This document shows positions 22,373-33,900 of a stretch of 64,000 bases of DNA, piece by piece. Location: contig NC_134929.1 in the NCBI RefSeq assembly GCF_051020765.1, forward strand, positions 1,638,786-1,702,785. The letters run 5' to 3'. Within the stretch, counting starts at the first letter, position 1. Each line of letters opens with the position of its first letter. Position numbers and translations under genes: made by a program. The DNA comes from Lasioglossum baleicum. Taxonomy: Eukaryota > Arthropoda > Insecta > Hymenoptera > Halictidae. The notes under the pieces were generated by a model that did not search any database, was not told where the DNA came from, and was given only the letters and a program-made list of their open reading frames with translations.

Positions 22373-23058
22373 ACGATAAATTGTTTGTAATATCGCTGAT
22401 GGTATCAGTGATTCTGCACACTAATTTTCATGTGTGCAGCTCGACGTCGGTCTATTACATCTTTACTGTAATATTTAAATTGTTTGTAATATCGCTGATT
22501 GAATCAGTGATTCTGCAGACTAATTTTTATGTGTGCAGCTCGACGTCGGTCTATTACATATTTACTGTAATATTTAAATTGGTTGTAATATCGCTGATGG
22601 AATCAGTGATTCTGCACACTAATTTTTATGTGTGCAGCTCGACGTCGGTCTATTACATCTTTACTGTAATATTTAAATTGTTTGTAATATCGCTGATGGA
22701 ATCAGTGATTCTGCACACTTATTTTCATGTGTGCAGCTCGACGTCGGTCTATTACATCTTTACTGTAATATTTAAATTGTTCGTAATATCGCTGATTGAA
22801 TCAGTGATTCTGCAGACTAATTTTTATGTGTGCAGCTCGACGTCGGTCTATTACATATTTACTGTAATATTTAAATTGTTTGTAATATCGCTGATGGAAT
22901 CAATGATTCTGCACACTAATTTTTATGTGTGCAGCTCGACGTCGGTCTATTACATCTTTACTGTAATATTTAAATTGTTTGTAATATCGCTGATGGAATC
23001 AGTGATTCTGCACACTTATTTTCATGTGTGCAGCTCGACGTCGGTTATTTACTATTGA
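22373..23058. repeat. 99-bp satellite array, seven units
   Basis: GTAATATCGCTGAT occurs at 22386, 22486, 22585, 22684, 22783, 22882 and 22981, a period of 99-100 bp. Each unit contains an 8-bp-stem hairpin, CTGCACAC to GTGTGCAG, and the element AGCTCGACGTCGGTCTATTA. Single diverged units lie at 14482-14545 and 20235-20308, and BEL-1 is inserted in one. The 225-codon frame across the array exists because 99 is a multiple of three. Confidence 0.92.
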
Positions 23059-23108
23059 TCTGTTAGCTGTAATTACAATGTTTTTATGTTAGAATACAAT
23101 TATCATTT

Positions 23109-25134
23109 TTACGTTTTTATATACGTCATATTTGCTTTTAAAACAACTCTTTTCTCAAAGAGTCCCGCGGATTGTCTATTTCTTTTTGGACAATTTGTCA
23201 TTGTCGCATAAGAAAACAATCTCTCGACGGGTGCGGAGGATGGAACTGGTGTATTATACTTACGGAAAACTTTTTTCATGTGGACATACTTTTCCAAAAC
23301 TGGCATATCTCTGCGTTGGTCTTCGAAATAATGTAGTATTTCCAGTGATGCTTTGGAAGAATAGTCTGTAACTTGTTCCGTCCCAGTGCTTTCGCCAAAA
23401 TCAAAAGAGTCATCGGGCGATGTTGATTGCGTTACTGCTGCTGTGATTGCATCGTTGTTTTTCCTCATCTCTTCCATGACTGCACTCTTCAAAGTTTTGA
23501 TTAAAGCGTCCTTCTGCGTGTCGTCCACACATAGAAACCATCGATTTTTAAAATTTGGGTGGCTCAAGGCGGCCACTGCCGCACATTTTGATTCATCGGA
23601 TGCAAACGTGAATATGTTATGGAATCGTTTCTCCAGACTTGTTAATAATGATTCGCTAATTGTATCACAGAATCTCCACAGGTTTGCAGCTAACATACGT
23701 AGCTTCCTCCTCAAAGTGAATAAACACGGTACGAGCGTTTCATAAAATATATTTTTGTCGCCTTGTAAAAGGTCGATCGCTTGTGCGATAGGTCCCGTGC
23801 ATTTCAGATGCTCTTCAATATATGAAATGTCATTTTCATTCAATATATTTTTGAGACCCAAAGCTCTTCCAATCTCAACCAATTTTGGCATTAGCTCTAC
23901 TATCTGTTGCAGAGCATCGTACAGCGAGTTCCATCTTGTGTCGCCCGGTCTTTTCAGCATGTGGCCGGTTACGTTCTTGAATATTTCCGAAGACTTTGGT
24001 CGATTGCACACTTTCCACAACATATTGCACTTTTGCATAATCTCCGTGTGCAGTACTGCCACGTATTCTGTTCTCTTAATCGTTTGCGCCAGGTCGCTCG
24101 TGACGCACAAATGCAACGTATGCACAGCACATCGAATGTGTCGTGGTAACACATTTTCTAGAAGTGTATCCATTCCTTCTTGTTCTTCTGTTTCTTGTTC
24201 TGTTTCTTCTTCTTCTCTTTCTTGTTCCATTTCTTCTTCTTCATCTTCTTCTACTTCCATTCCTGGTTCTTCTCCTTCCTCGGCTTCACCGGTGACTGAT
24301 CCAATTTCTTCTATACAATTTGGTTGCACACCAAACGTATTAAATGCTTTCACGAAGTTGCTGGCGTTGTCGGTGACAGTCGCCACAATCTTCTCTGCAT
24401 CTAAATCAAACTCACGGTGCATACAGTGCAGCAGTGCTTTATTCTGTCGTATGAATGCGTCCCGCGAAATCTTCGACATCCTAAAGCTGCAGATTTTCTT
24501 TCGTAATTTTCTGTTATCCAATGAACAGTTACGCCCAGAAAACTGCGGTGCTTGCGACTCCAAATATCGGCTGTTGTACACACATATTCAACATTTCCCA
24601 AATCTGTTTTAATTTTGTCCCTTGTTTCATCATAAAGTTTGTTGACACGGCGACCTATTGTCCGTCGACTTATCGGTTTCATTTTCTTGGCCATATCTAG
24701 TTCTTCAAATATTTTTTTAAAGTACGCACCCTCAACAATTTGCATGGGGATCATTGCATCGATGATGAATCGTGCCACGTTCATTTCAAATTTATCTTGC
24801 GGATTCGCACCACGATTGACTGCATTTCTCTGTCTGGCTTGCGACGCATCATCTAGATATTCTAAATATTCCATATCGTGTTTCCTCTTAAGATGCGTGA
24901 GGAAATTGGAGGTCGGAAATTCCATTGATCTTTGATTTCGTGCTCAGGACTGCATAAATTGCACCGTGCAGTCGCGTTGGGTCCATCACATTTTTCGGGT
25001 AGTATGCTGTAAAATCTTCCCCTCAAAATAGCAGGAAGTACAGCCGGTAGCGCTGAGGATTGCTGAGCACCTCCTTCTTCACTCACGAATGAGTTGCTTT
25101 CCACGTTGAACGAACTTCCTGAACTTACACTCAT
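23109..25134 (-). pseudogene. hAT transposase with BED finger, two frameshifts
   Basis: Three collinear minus-strand frames make one hAT-superfamily transposase of about 670 residues. Frame one (25134 to about 24930) opens the BED finger with CNLCSPEH; frame two (24925 to about 24430) completes it with HLKRKHDMEYL and continues with the first catalytic region (TTADIWSRKHRSFLGVTVHW, CRRFRGTHSYDR); frame three (about 24430 to 23109) has ATVTDNASNFVKAF, an acidic Glu-rich insert of about 45 residues, CAVHTLHLCV, the DTRWNSLYDAL motif, and the C-terminal dimerisation region PSSAPVERLFSYA. Frameshifts lie near 24930 and 24430; no in-domain stop was noticed. I could not find TIRs. Similar proteins are often annotated ZBED4-like. 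Confidence 0.88.
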
Positions 25135-25639
25135 TATTACAACTTACAACTCACTACACTGATTAATAATAATATCCACAGAACACTTCTTTCACTGCTA
25201 CTAAATATATTTACTACTTTTGCACTCTACTATGTATTTGAATGATTGCATAAGCAAACTAACCACGATTGTTAAAAAGAAATATGTTTAAATAAAAGAA
25301 AAGAAATGGTGACTATATAATTGATAAATAAAGCTTAAAAATTTAACAATCTAGTACGAACTTATGCAGTCATTTGATATTTAACAAAAAAAACGTGGTA
25401 AAATTATAATATCTAAGCAAGCTCTCCGATACTTTCTACGCGAATGCTTGCTAAGAACTGATTCACAGCTTCTTCTCTAAGCGGCTCAACGCAGCAAGAA
25501 AAAAAATGCCAAACCTGAAAAGAGAACGTTGAAAACAAACGCTATACGGTAACAAATGCAAAACGCGACACGAGAGCAACGTTCGAAAGAACGAGCGTAA
25601 CGGCCTGAACGGCCAGAGCCAAAAATCCCTATTTCACAT
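25135..25639. other. AT-rich interval upstream of the hAT gene
   Basis: Non-coding. It probably includes the 5' end of the hAT element, but I found no inverted terminus matching the other side. The last 100 bp become GC-richer (ACGGCCTGAACGGCC near 25600). Confidence 0.4.
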
Positions 25640-26199
25640 TGTGGCGGTTACTCGGTGCGGTGGAAGGTGTTGCCGCGTCAGTCGGCTGTCCAAGGTCGCG
25701 GAACCTCGAAGAGCTAAGGTGGACCTACGTCGCGGTTTACGGCCGGTAATAGCGCTTGCTCGGTTTAGCCGTCGCTCGGTGTAGCGGACGCGCTGTAGCT
25801 CGGCGTTCGCGGCGTAGGGGCGGATTCCCACTCGGCTTTCGCCACTGGGGCTGGATTGGTACCTGCTCGGCGTTTCGCCACTGAGGTGGAGGGACTCCCG
25901 TCAGTATTTCACCACTGGGGCCGGGTTGGTTCCTGCTCGGCGTTTCGCCACTGAGGTGGAGGGAATGGTCGGTCGATCGTGGACGGAGGATCGGGAACCG
26001 GGGACCGAAGACGACCCCGAATTGACGTTTGTCCGGGGTATTTATCCGCGGACGCGTTCGTCTTTACTCGCGAGAAACCGGTTCGTCGCGGTGGCCCTCT
26101 CGCGGTCGCGGTCTCACGGCCGGCTCGTAGGCGCGGAGTTCCGACGGTGCTGTATTAGTGGAGATAGTTTCGCGCCAGGAAGGATGTAACCGTTACAAC
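25640..26199 (-). mobile_element. solo-LTR-like GC-rich block
   Basis: On the minus strand this starts near TGTAACGGTTACATCC (about 26198), has a TATA-like GATAAATACC near 26040, and ends near GTAACCGCCACA (25640). It has an internal repeat, CTCGGCGTTTCGCCACTGAGGTGGA, at about 25868 and 25936. The general build (TGT start, TATA, GC-rich repeats, ACA end) is that of the other Gypsy LTRs here, but I found no clean target duplication and no PBS, so this is tentative. Confidence 0.4.
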
Positions 26200-26314
26200 A
26201 TGTATCTAACAATAAAATCTAAGATCAAATAAAATATATTAATTGGTAGGGGTGTGCGCGAGAACCCGAAATATCGGGAACCCGATGATCGGGACGAGTT
26301 GAGAAGAGGTCGAG

Positions 26315-26335
26315 TCGGGTCGGGTCGGGTCGGGT
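26315..26335. repeat. CGGGT microsatellite
   Basis: About four copies of CGGGT in a row inside a Gly/Pro-type GC-rich patch with repeated GGGAACCCG motifs (26255-26345). Confidence 0.8.
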
Positions 26336-26413
26336 TCCCGACAATTTCGAGAATATGACATAAGACACTCTTCAAAATAAAATTGAAAGCAAATTCATTG
26401 AAGCGACATTTTC

Positions 26414-26624
26414 CTCTGCAAAAATGGCCTCCGCCGCTTTGTTTAGGAGTTACTAACGAGAAACACGGACCAATCAGAGCGCGATCTAGACGCGAGTTGG
26501 CATAGTCGGCCCAGCGCGCCAATTGTCAATTGGCCGACTGTGCCAACTTGCGTCTAGGTCGCGCTCTGACTGGTCCGTGTTTTTCGTTAATACCAAACAA
26601 AGCCGCGGATGCCATTTTGCAGGC
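26414..26624. mobile_element. fold-back element, about 210 bp
   Basis: Left half CTGCAAAAATGGC (26416) to CATAGTCGGCC is answered by GGCCGACTG (26532) to GCCATTTTGCAG (26622), with the intervening CACGGACCAATCAGAGCGCG pairing with its near complement in the right half. The loop is about 15 bp. No coding capacity. Flanking target duplication was not identified. Confidence 0.8.
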
Positions 26625-26754
26625 CTTTAGTGAATAAAGATATTTCATGTAAAATTTATTGAACATTGTTACTGCATTTTTGCATGTAACATATAAAGAG
26701 TACTATTAGAATCGAAAGCAAAATGGAAGAAATTAAGGTAGAGACATGATATAA

Positions 26755-26974
26755 TTTTTATAGTAATATATTACTATTTATATTTAAGTCATATAATGTA
26801 ACGTGGAATAATATAATAATATAATATAATAATGTAATATAATATAGTAATAGTAAATATAAGAGTAGTAAAATAATAATAACAGCAGTAACAATAATGG
26901 TAAATATAATAATAATAGAAAATAGTATAAAGTAATATAGTAGAACAATAAGAATAGCAAAAATATAATAGTAC
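26755..26974. repeat. AT-rich simple repeat (ATA/TAA type)
   Basis: Interrupted (AAT)n and (ATA)n sequence. Tyr/Ile-rich frames read from the minus strand here are translations of the simple repeat. The last four bases, GTAC (26971-26974), are the left target duplication of Gypsy-1. Confidence 0.85.
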
Positions 26975-27689
26975 TGTAACGTCGTACCGACGTGTTGCGT
27001 CGGCTTTGTTCGTATGAGCAAATTCTCGCTGTACATACATATATATATATATGGTATACGTATACTTCCTTCGTAAAATCCAAACCGAAATCGCGTTTAA
27101 ATCCGTACACAGCGATATGTATATATATATCTTACGCGTATTTATATATATATACATATCCCCGTGAGAGTGAACATAGGGAATCGGGAAAGAAGCGATA
27201 GTCACCGGTACAAGCGGACGCCAGCATGGCAACCGCGAGTACAGGTGTACGTACATCTAAACCGTCGTTTCGTTCGAACTGCGAAAAGTATACATCGACG
27301 ACAACATATTCGTCCGTGCCTGGTACGATTTAGACAAAAGGACTTCACGGTTCACCGAATCCCTATGGTCCGCGCTCTTATTATAAATAAGACGAAATCG
27401 CGCGAATCGCTCTCTTCCAGTTTCGGAATTCTACTAATTCAGTTCTCTCGCGTCTTCAATCGAATTCAGTTCGACTCAGTCTTTTCTCGCGTTTTCGGAC
27501 TCTATTTCAGATCGTTCACGATATTCAGGTCGTATTGCTCCTTACCATTTACACTATTTCTTTATATATCATTTGGTTCTAAATTGTTATTCGAGTCTGC
27601 TCGTAGATTATTATTACGTATTTACAGATATTATTCTGGTTTATTGGTCGTACGAGGTTACTCGTAAACCGTCACCGTTATTTTGTTGT

Positions 27690-28375
27690 ACGAGCTTACT
27701 CGCATTATCATTTCAAATTTATAATTACTATTTTCGTGCTATCTTGTTTATGCGATTTTGCTCGCTTTATTATTCACATTTCAATTGTTAATTTTGTGTT
27801 ATTTGGCTTATACGAGCTTGCTCGCATTACTATTCGTATTGCAATTGCTATTTTTGTTAATTTGGCGCTATTTTTGTTTGAACGAGCTTGCTCGCATTAT
27901 AATTCATATTACAATTGCTATTTCTGTGCTATTTTGTTCATACGAGCTCGCTCGCTTTATAATTCTTATCACAATTGCTATTTCTGCGCTATTTTGTTCA
28001 CACGAGCTCGCTCGCTTTATAATTCTTATCACAATTGCTATTTCTGCGCTATTTTGTTCACAAGAGCTCGCTCGCTTTATAATTCTTATCACAATTGCTA
28101 TTTCTGCGCTACTTTGTTCACACGAGCTCGCTCGCTTTATAATTCTTATCACAATTGCTATTTCTGCGCTATTTTGTTCACACGAGCTCGCTCGCTTTAT
28201 AATTCTTATCACAATTGCTATTTCTGCGCTATTTTGTTCACACGAGCTCGCTCGCTTTATAATTCTTATCACAATTGCTATTTCTGCGCTACTTTGTTCA
28301 CACGAGCTCGCTCGCTTTATAATTCTTATTACAATTGCTATTTCTGCGCTATTTTGTTGCACGAGTTCTGCTCGC
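27690..28375. repeat. 60-bp tandem array in the Gypsy-1 5' LTR
   Basis: Units containing ACGAGCTCGCTCGCTTTATA repeat every 60 bp; seven near-identical units start about 27943, 28003, 28063, 28123, 28183, 28243 and 28303. They are preceded by four or five diverged units from about 27690. The 3' LTR has only four near-identical units. As 60 is a multiple of three, long frames open on both strands here are side effects. Confidence 0.95.
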
Positions 28376-28476
28376 AAATCATTACTTTGTATCTATTCTG
28401 GTTCATTATACTTTGTTTGTTTAAACCTATTACTTCGCAGCTTTATTCAGCAACACCTTGCTCCTCGCTATCTCCC

Positions 28477-28875
28477 ATGCCCCGTCGCGCCGGTAGAAGC
28501 TACCAAATCGGTAAATTGGTGCGACAGCTACGCGCCGAAGGAAGAGGCACCGCTTATAACCCGTACTTGGGAATCGCCAAACGGCCCAGGATCATTCGCG
28601 ACGTCCCTTTTCTCCGTCGGGTGAAAATAGTGGACCGTCGAGAGATCGCGATACCTCCGCGACGCGAAGAAGGAACCGCTGACCGCGCTGAAACGCCTCC
28701 GCGCCGCGAAGAAACGACCGTCGGACGGCCAGATTCCGCGCCTCCTCTCCCGTGGAGGTTGATACCGATCCGATTCCTTCCGAGTCTCCCTCCACTAGAG
28801 GAAATCAGTATCGAGGACCCGCGTTACGAACGTTACGTCGTCCGCAGAATATTCACCCTAAGGTGGTATTATTAA
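28477..28875 (+). CDS. 132-codon basic ORF inside the 5' LTR (function unknown)
   Basis: From ATG 28477, just after the 60-bp array, to a stop at 28873-28875. The product is strongly basic and Pro/Arg-rich, beginning MPRRAGRSYQIGKLVRQ, with a repeated PPRREE motif (about residues 64-85) and a tail ending FTLRWYY. I recognise no domain. An identical copy is in the 3' LTR (37363-37761). If transcription starts near 27410, this ORF would precede gag on the genomic RNA. The frame continues upstream through the array to 27736, but that part is repeat translation. It may be a real accessory product or a chance frame in GC-rich DNA. Confidence 0.35.
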   Translation: MPRRAGRSYQIGKLVRQLRAEGRGTAYNPYLGIAKRPRIIRDVPFLRRVKIVDRREIAIPPRREEGTADRAETPPRREETTVGRPDSAPPLPWRLIPIRFLPSLPPLEEISIEDPRYERYVVRRIFTLRWYY

Positions 28876-29438
28876 AGTTTCGTCGATCAGTGACCGAGTG
28901 GAGTGATCGCGAGTGTGTGCGTGTGTGCGTGTGGGTCTCCGGGTTGTCCAATCCCAATCGGTCCGCCGATCGATTCCTCACATCCCTCACATTCCTCACA
29001 TTCGTTCCCATAACCCCTAAAATTGGTGTATCAATCGTGTACGTCTGAGCCCAGAGGGTGCTCGGTACCGAGAGAACACTAATTTCCCTTCGGTCGAGAA
29101 TCCTGTCACGAATCGAACAACCCACGCGTTCGGACGAGTAACACACACGCCCACATAGTGACACTCTGATCGCGGGGAGCTGTCACCGTCATCGCGCAGT
29201 TCGTCGCTCCGTCGCGACATCCCCGCCGGACGACGTCCGTCCCGCTTACATTCATTTCCCTCTTCGCCCCTTTTCAACAACGACGAACGCCGGTATCGGG
29301 TCCCTGATCAGACGTGGACGTTACGCGCCACGTGGATCTAAGATCGTCTTAAATAAATTGGTCCGGTTACGTCCCCGCCCCGTCTGGGCGTCGTTTCGTC
29401 GGATCATATCCGACCCGGGACGTAACAGGAGTTATTTT

Positions 29439-29456
29439 TGGCGCAGTCGGTAGGAC
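29439..29456 (+). other. Gypsy-1 primer binding site
   Basis: TGGCGCAGTCGGTAGGAC, 11 bases after the LTR end. From memory, this form is shared with Drosophila 17.6/297-type elements, where a serine tRNA is the primer; the tRNA match was not checked. Confidence 0.7.
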
Positions 29457-29565
29457 ACGACGATCGCCGAATAAAGCCGGTTGTTCGTTGCTGAAAATCT
29501 AATCGAAATTCCTTTTCTTTCCCGCTCTTTGGCGGCCCTGTATCGCCTAACCCTCTCTCTTCACG

Positions 29566-30936
29566 ATGGATTCCGCTGCATCAAAATTGAATTCTAACGT
29601 GCCCTCGCCTCTCTCCGAGGAGGACCTATTCGCGTTCCAATTAGAACTCGCCAAGAAGGAAGCCGCCCTCCAAGAGCGCGCCGCCGCCCTTGAAACCGCG
29701 GCGAGCCTACGCGAGTCAGAACAACGCGCGCGTGAAAATGAACTCCTAGCAATGCGTTGCGACCTTCATGAGATGCGTTTGAACCACCTTGACTCGAACG
29801 CTGCACGCTTCCGCCCCCGCTACGATTCAACCCCCTTTACCGAAGCTCCTCGCCCAGACCCTGTGAATTTCACTGTTAAGCAAGCAGTAGAATTCATACC
29901 CACCTTCGATGGCAGTAATATGACCGTCCTACAATTCATCCGAGCGTGCAAACGCGCACGCGAGGTCATACCCGCGTACGCAGAACACACGCTGACCAAA
30001 CTCGTCTGCAACAAGCTCCGCGGTCGCGCCTACGCGGCCGTGGAGGACGAAGATTGCTCCACTATTTCAGACCTCTGCAGCCGTCTTAAAGACGTGCTGG
30101 GTCCCCATCGCTTCGTTGACCAGTACCGAGGCGAACTGGCAAGCATCTCGCAGCGGCCCACCGAACACGTGCTCGACTTTATCAGTCGTGTAAAAGACTT
30201 ACGCACCGCGATCCTAGATTGCCACCGCGACGGGACCAACGTCGACGATATCGACACCCTTACTATAGACAGTTTCATTCGCGGCCTTATCCCCACGTTA
30301 CGCGCCGAGGTCCGCCCGCTCCGAAACGAGCCGCTGCGTGTAGTTTTCAACGAGGCCATTTCTGCCTACAAACAATACGAGCTTGATAAGCTACGTTACC
30401 GAGAACCCCTTCGCGACGACTATCGCCACGTACACTTCTCGGAGGCAAGGTCCACTACGCCAGATCGCCGCGACCATTATTCACCGGAGCCTCGACGTCG
30501 CGCCCCTGAGACTCGCGACCGGTACGACCTTCCCCCTCACGAGCTTCGCGGTTATCACGAAACTCGAAGCCGCACACCCGACCGCCGTCCCTACGCCGAG
30601 CCTTCAGCTTGGCGTGACCCGAGTTTCAGAAGCCCGCACGAGGGTGTCCGACGCCCCGCACCCCCGACTCCTCTCATTGCACGGGCCCCAACGCCCCCAT
30701 CTCAAGAACCCCGCGACCGTTTCCCCTCCGAATCGGCGAAATATTGCAGGTATTGCAAAAACCCGGGCCATGACATTCACGAATGTCGCAAGCGGGAATA
30801 TAATAACAATTTGAGACAGGGAAACGGGACCAGCCTCCCGTCCGAACCAGCGTCTGGTCGGGAGGCCCCAACTTCAAGAAACGTCCCACGACCGGTGGGA
30901 CACCTCGAAATGCCCCCCGTCTCGTCTCCGCGATAA
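29566..30936 (+). CDS. Gypsy-1 gag polyprotein
   Basis: 456 residues. A coiled-coil N-terminus rich in Glu, Ala and Leu (residues about 10-75) is followed by the Ty3/Gypsy capsid (FIPTFDGSNMTVLQFIRAC to PLRVVFNEAISAYKQ, about 110-268). An Arg/Pro-rich linker follows, then a single CCHC zinc knuckle, CRYCKNPGHDIHEC, at about 396-409. It forms the particle and binds the RNA. The stop at 30934-30936 overlaps pol, which is open in the -1 frame, so pol is probably made by ribosomal frameshifting; I could not settle the slippery site. The start is the first ATG after the PBS. Confidence 0.92.
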   Translation: MDSAASKLNSNVPSPLSEEDLFAFQLELAKKEAALQERAAALETAASLRESEQRARENELLAMRCDLHEMRLNHLDSNAARFRPRYDSTPFTEAPRPDPVNFTVKQAVEFIPTFDGSNMTVLQFIRACKRAREVIPAYAEHTLTKLVCNKLRGRAYAAVEDEDCSTISDLCSRLKDVLGPHRFVDQYRGELASISQRPTEHVLDFISRVKDLRTAILDCHRDGTNVDDIDTLTIDSFIRGLIPTLRAEVRPLRNEPLRVVFNEAISAYKQYELDKLRYREPLRDDYRHVHFSEARSTTPDRRDHYSPEPRRRAPETRDRYDLPPHELRGYHETRSRTPDRRPYAEPSAWRDPSFRSPHEGVRRPAPPTPLIARAPTPPSQEPRDRFPSESAKYCRYCKNPGHDIHECRKREYNNNLRQGNGTSLPSEPASGREAPTSRNVPRPVGHLEMPPVSSPR

Positions 30937-33900
30937 CTCTCGCGGCTGATTCGCCGATACCCCGCGTGACCGTTACCGCGCCACAATTCACAACGCCGTG
31001 TGAGTTCCTCGTCGACACGGGGTCTGAATTAAACATCATCAAATCGTCTAGCGTAAAGCCCGGTGTCCCGGTCGACTCGGGAGACGTTGTCCAAGTCCAT
31101 GGTATCACCGAAGGTGTCACCAGTACCTTAGGCCGGATCGACGCGGAGCTCAACGACGCCATCCCTGTCTCCTTCCAGGTTTTCCCCGATGTCCTCCCTT
31201 CTAATATCGACGGCATTCTTGGTGCCCCCTTTTTCCACGAAAATGGAGAGATCTCCTTTACGAAAAGAGAAATCTCCAAAGATCACCTCAACGTACCGTT
31301 TTCGAACACGTGCGAGTTCGCAATCGAAGCCCGTACCGCCGCCTGCATCGCCGTTAACGTAACCGGACCGACCGTCGGTTACATCCGCCGTATAGAAATT
31401 AAACAGGGCGTATTTCTAGGCGACTGTCTCGTCACCAACTCGAACGGAAGGGCATGCCTACGGTGCTTTAACACATCGGCCGAGGCAGCATCCTTCCGTC
31501 TACCCACATTGGAGGTAGAAGAAATCGAAGATCCTCCGCTATATTCCCCTCCCACACCCAACCCCATTCCTGATTCCGGGTCAGTTTCGGAACGTCCTAC
31601 TAATTTCGCATCTCGTACGACTCGACCGTACGAGTCGATCAATAATGATCACCTCGCGTCAAATTCAAAATCCGAATCCGCTTCGGATCATTCTTATTCT
31701 AATTTAAATTCAAAATCCGAATCCGCTTCGGATCATTCTTATTCTAATTTAAATTCAACCTCCGAATCCGCTTCGGATTATTCTAATCCTAATTCATATC
31801 TTAAATCCGGAACTGTTTCAAACTATCTCGCTACACCTCGTACGACTCGCCCGTACGAGTCGATCAAAAATGATCACTTCGCGCCGATTACAGAGATAGA
31901 AACAAAAGGAGTTCACTTCTCCCCGCAGGATATCACTCTGCGTATGAAAGAACTCTGCGAAACAATCCCACTGAACCACCTCAACTCGGACGAGGCGTCC
32001 CACGTCAAAACCCTATTACACGAAAACCATGATCTCTTCCACCTCCAAGGGAGCCGTTTAGGCAAAACTAACGCCGTGACCCACAAAATTCCGACGACAG
32101 ACGACGTCCCTGTGCATACGAAGCAGTATCGCTACCCGCCGATCCACAAGGAAGAGATTGATAGACAAATGCGCGACCTCCTAGCCAATGACATAGTAGT
32201 TCCGTCCAATTCACCATACAACTCCCCCTTGTGGATCGTGCCCAAGAAACCGGACGCCGACGGTACCAAGAAATGGCGTATGGTGATAGATTACCGTGCG
32301 TTGAATGAAAAGTCGATAGCCGATGCATACCCGCTACCCAGCATAAACGAAATTCTTGACCAGCTGGGTAGCGCTAAATATTTTAGCGTATTTGACTTGG
32401 CTAGCGGCTTCCACCAAATCGCCATGGACCCAGCGGACGCTGCGAAAACCGCGTTTTCCACCCCATTCGGCCATTACCAGTACAATCGTATGCCGTTTGG
32501 GCTGAAAAACGCCCCCGCTACCTTCCAACGCCTAATGGACAACATCCTAAGCGGACTCCAGGGAAACGAGCTATTCGTCTACTTGGACGATATTGTAATA
32601 TACGCCCGTACCCTGGAGGAACACCGCGCAAAGTTCAATAAATTAGCTAACCGCCTCAGGAACGCGAATTTGAAGCTTCAACCGTCAAAGTGCGGCTTTC
32701 TTTTCAAGGAAGTGGCTTACCTCGGCCACCAAATTAGCGAGCAAGGAGTCAAGCCCTGCCCAAAAAAAATAAGCGCCGTCCAAAACTATCCGCGACCGAA
32801 ATCCGCGAAAAATGTACGCGAATTCCTGGGACTCGCAGGATACTACCGACGATTTATAGACAAGTTCGCGCAGATCTCCAAACCCTTAACCAAGCTCCTA
32901 ACCAAGAACACGAAATTTGCGTGGGGACCGGACCAGGAAAGAGCATTCGACGCGCTCCGCTCAGCCTTGTGCTGCGAACCGGTCCTCCAATACCCCGACT
33001 TCGATAAGCCATTCAATGTAACATGCGATGCCTCGGGCCATGCCATCGGAGCAGTCCTGAGCCAGGGGGAAGTAGGTAAAGACCGCCCGGTCGCCTACGC
33101 ATCGCGAATCCTGCACGGAGCGGAATTAAATTACTCCACGATCGAAAAGGAGTGTTTGGCCATAGTTTTTGCTGTCCAGTATTTCCGACCGTACATCTAC
33201 GGCCGACAATTTGTACTAATCACAGACCACCGCCCCCTGGTCTGGATGAATTCAGTAAAGGACCCAACCTCACGTCTGCTCCGATGGAGGCTAAAACTTG
33301 CGGAATTCGATTACAAAATCTTGTACAAGCCAGGCAGGGCGAATTCAAACGCGGATGCATTGTCCCGCAACCCGGTAGCCCTCCCCATCTACGAGGACAC
33401 ATCGGAAGAAACAATCCCCTCCCCAGCATCACGAGCAGCAGACGACCCTACCTTCGACGTCACGCTAGGGAGCTACGAATACTTCACGCCCCCTCAAACA
33501 AGGAGTCGCCGACCGATACCGACCCCTCGAAGTCCGCGTTCCCAGTGGTGGTTACACGACACGTCGTCAGAATCACCAGAGGATAGTACACCTGAAACTA
33601 TCATAGAGGGAGACGATCCCGTAGCAACCTCCACCCCCGCTCCGCATACCCCCCTTCCCGGCTTTCTCAACACGACTCCATATTTTCCGGAGCCTCCCTC
33701 CCCAATCGCCCAACCATCAGACTCTAGGCCTATGACGTCATCCCTCCCCCACAGTTCCTACAGTCCCGCCAGCCCGGGGTCATTTCCCCCCTCGGCCACC
33801 GTGGACCAGCGGCTCGCCGACGCCCCCACGGACGACTCGAGCCCGGGAGACGCGACCTTCGGGTCCGAGAGCCCGCAGGCCCCCGCGCATGGTCGCATCA

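Larger units (their letters stand above)
26975..29427 (+). repeat. Gypsy-1 5' LTR
   Basis: 2453 bp. A TATA box, TATAAATAAG, lies near 27381, with pyrimidine-rich initiator-like sequence (CTCTCTTCCAGTTTC) about 30 bp later, so U3 would be about 435 bp. An AATAAA near 29350 could set polyadenylation close to the LTR end. If both are used, R is nearly 2 kb long and holds the 60-bp repeat array and the 132-codon ORF. Confidence 0.93.

Noticed and set aside
22381..23058. A 225-codon protein with regular repeats.
   Set aside because: It is the translation of a 99-bp satellite whose unit length is a multiple of three.
23755..24612. A 285-codon plus-strand ORF.
   Set aside because: Antisense to the hAT transposase; Ser/Cys-rich because it mirrors the acidic tract.
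26784..27256. Tyr/Ile-rich minus-strand ORFs.
   Set aside because: Translations of ATA/TAA simple repeat and the TATATA tract of the LTR.
22373..28375. CRISPR-like regular repeats.
   Set aside because: The 99-bp and 60-bp arrays have no unique spacers between short repeats and no cas genes; the genome is eukaryotic.
27736..28476. A membrane-like repeat protein (20-residue hydrophobic repeats) in the Gypsy-1 LTR.
   Set aside because: It is the translation of the 60-bp array; equally long frames are open in a second plus-strand frame and on the minus strand.
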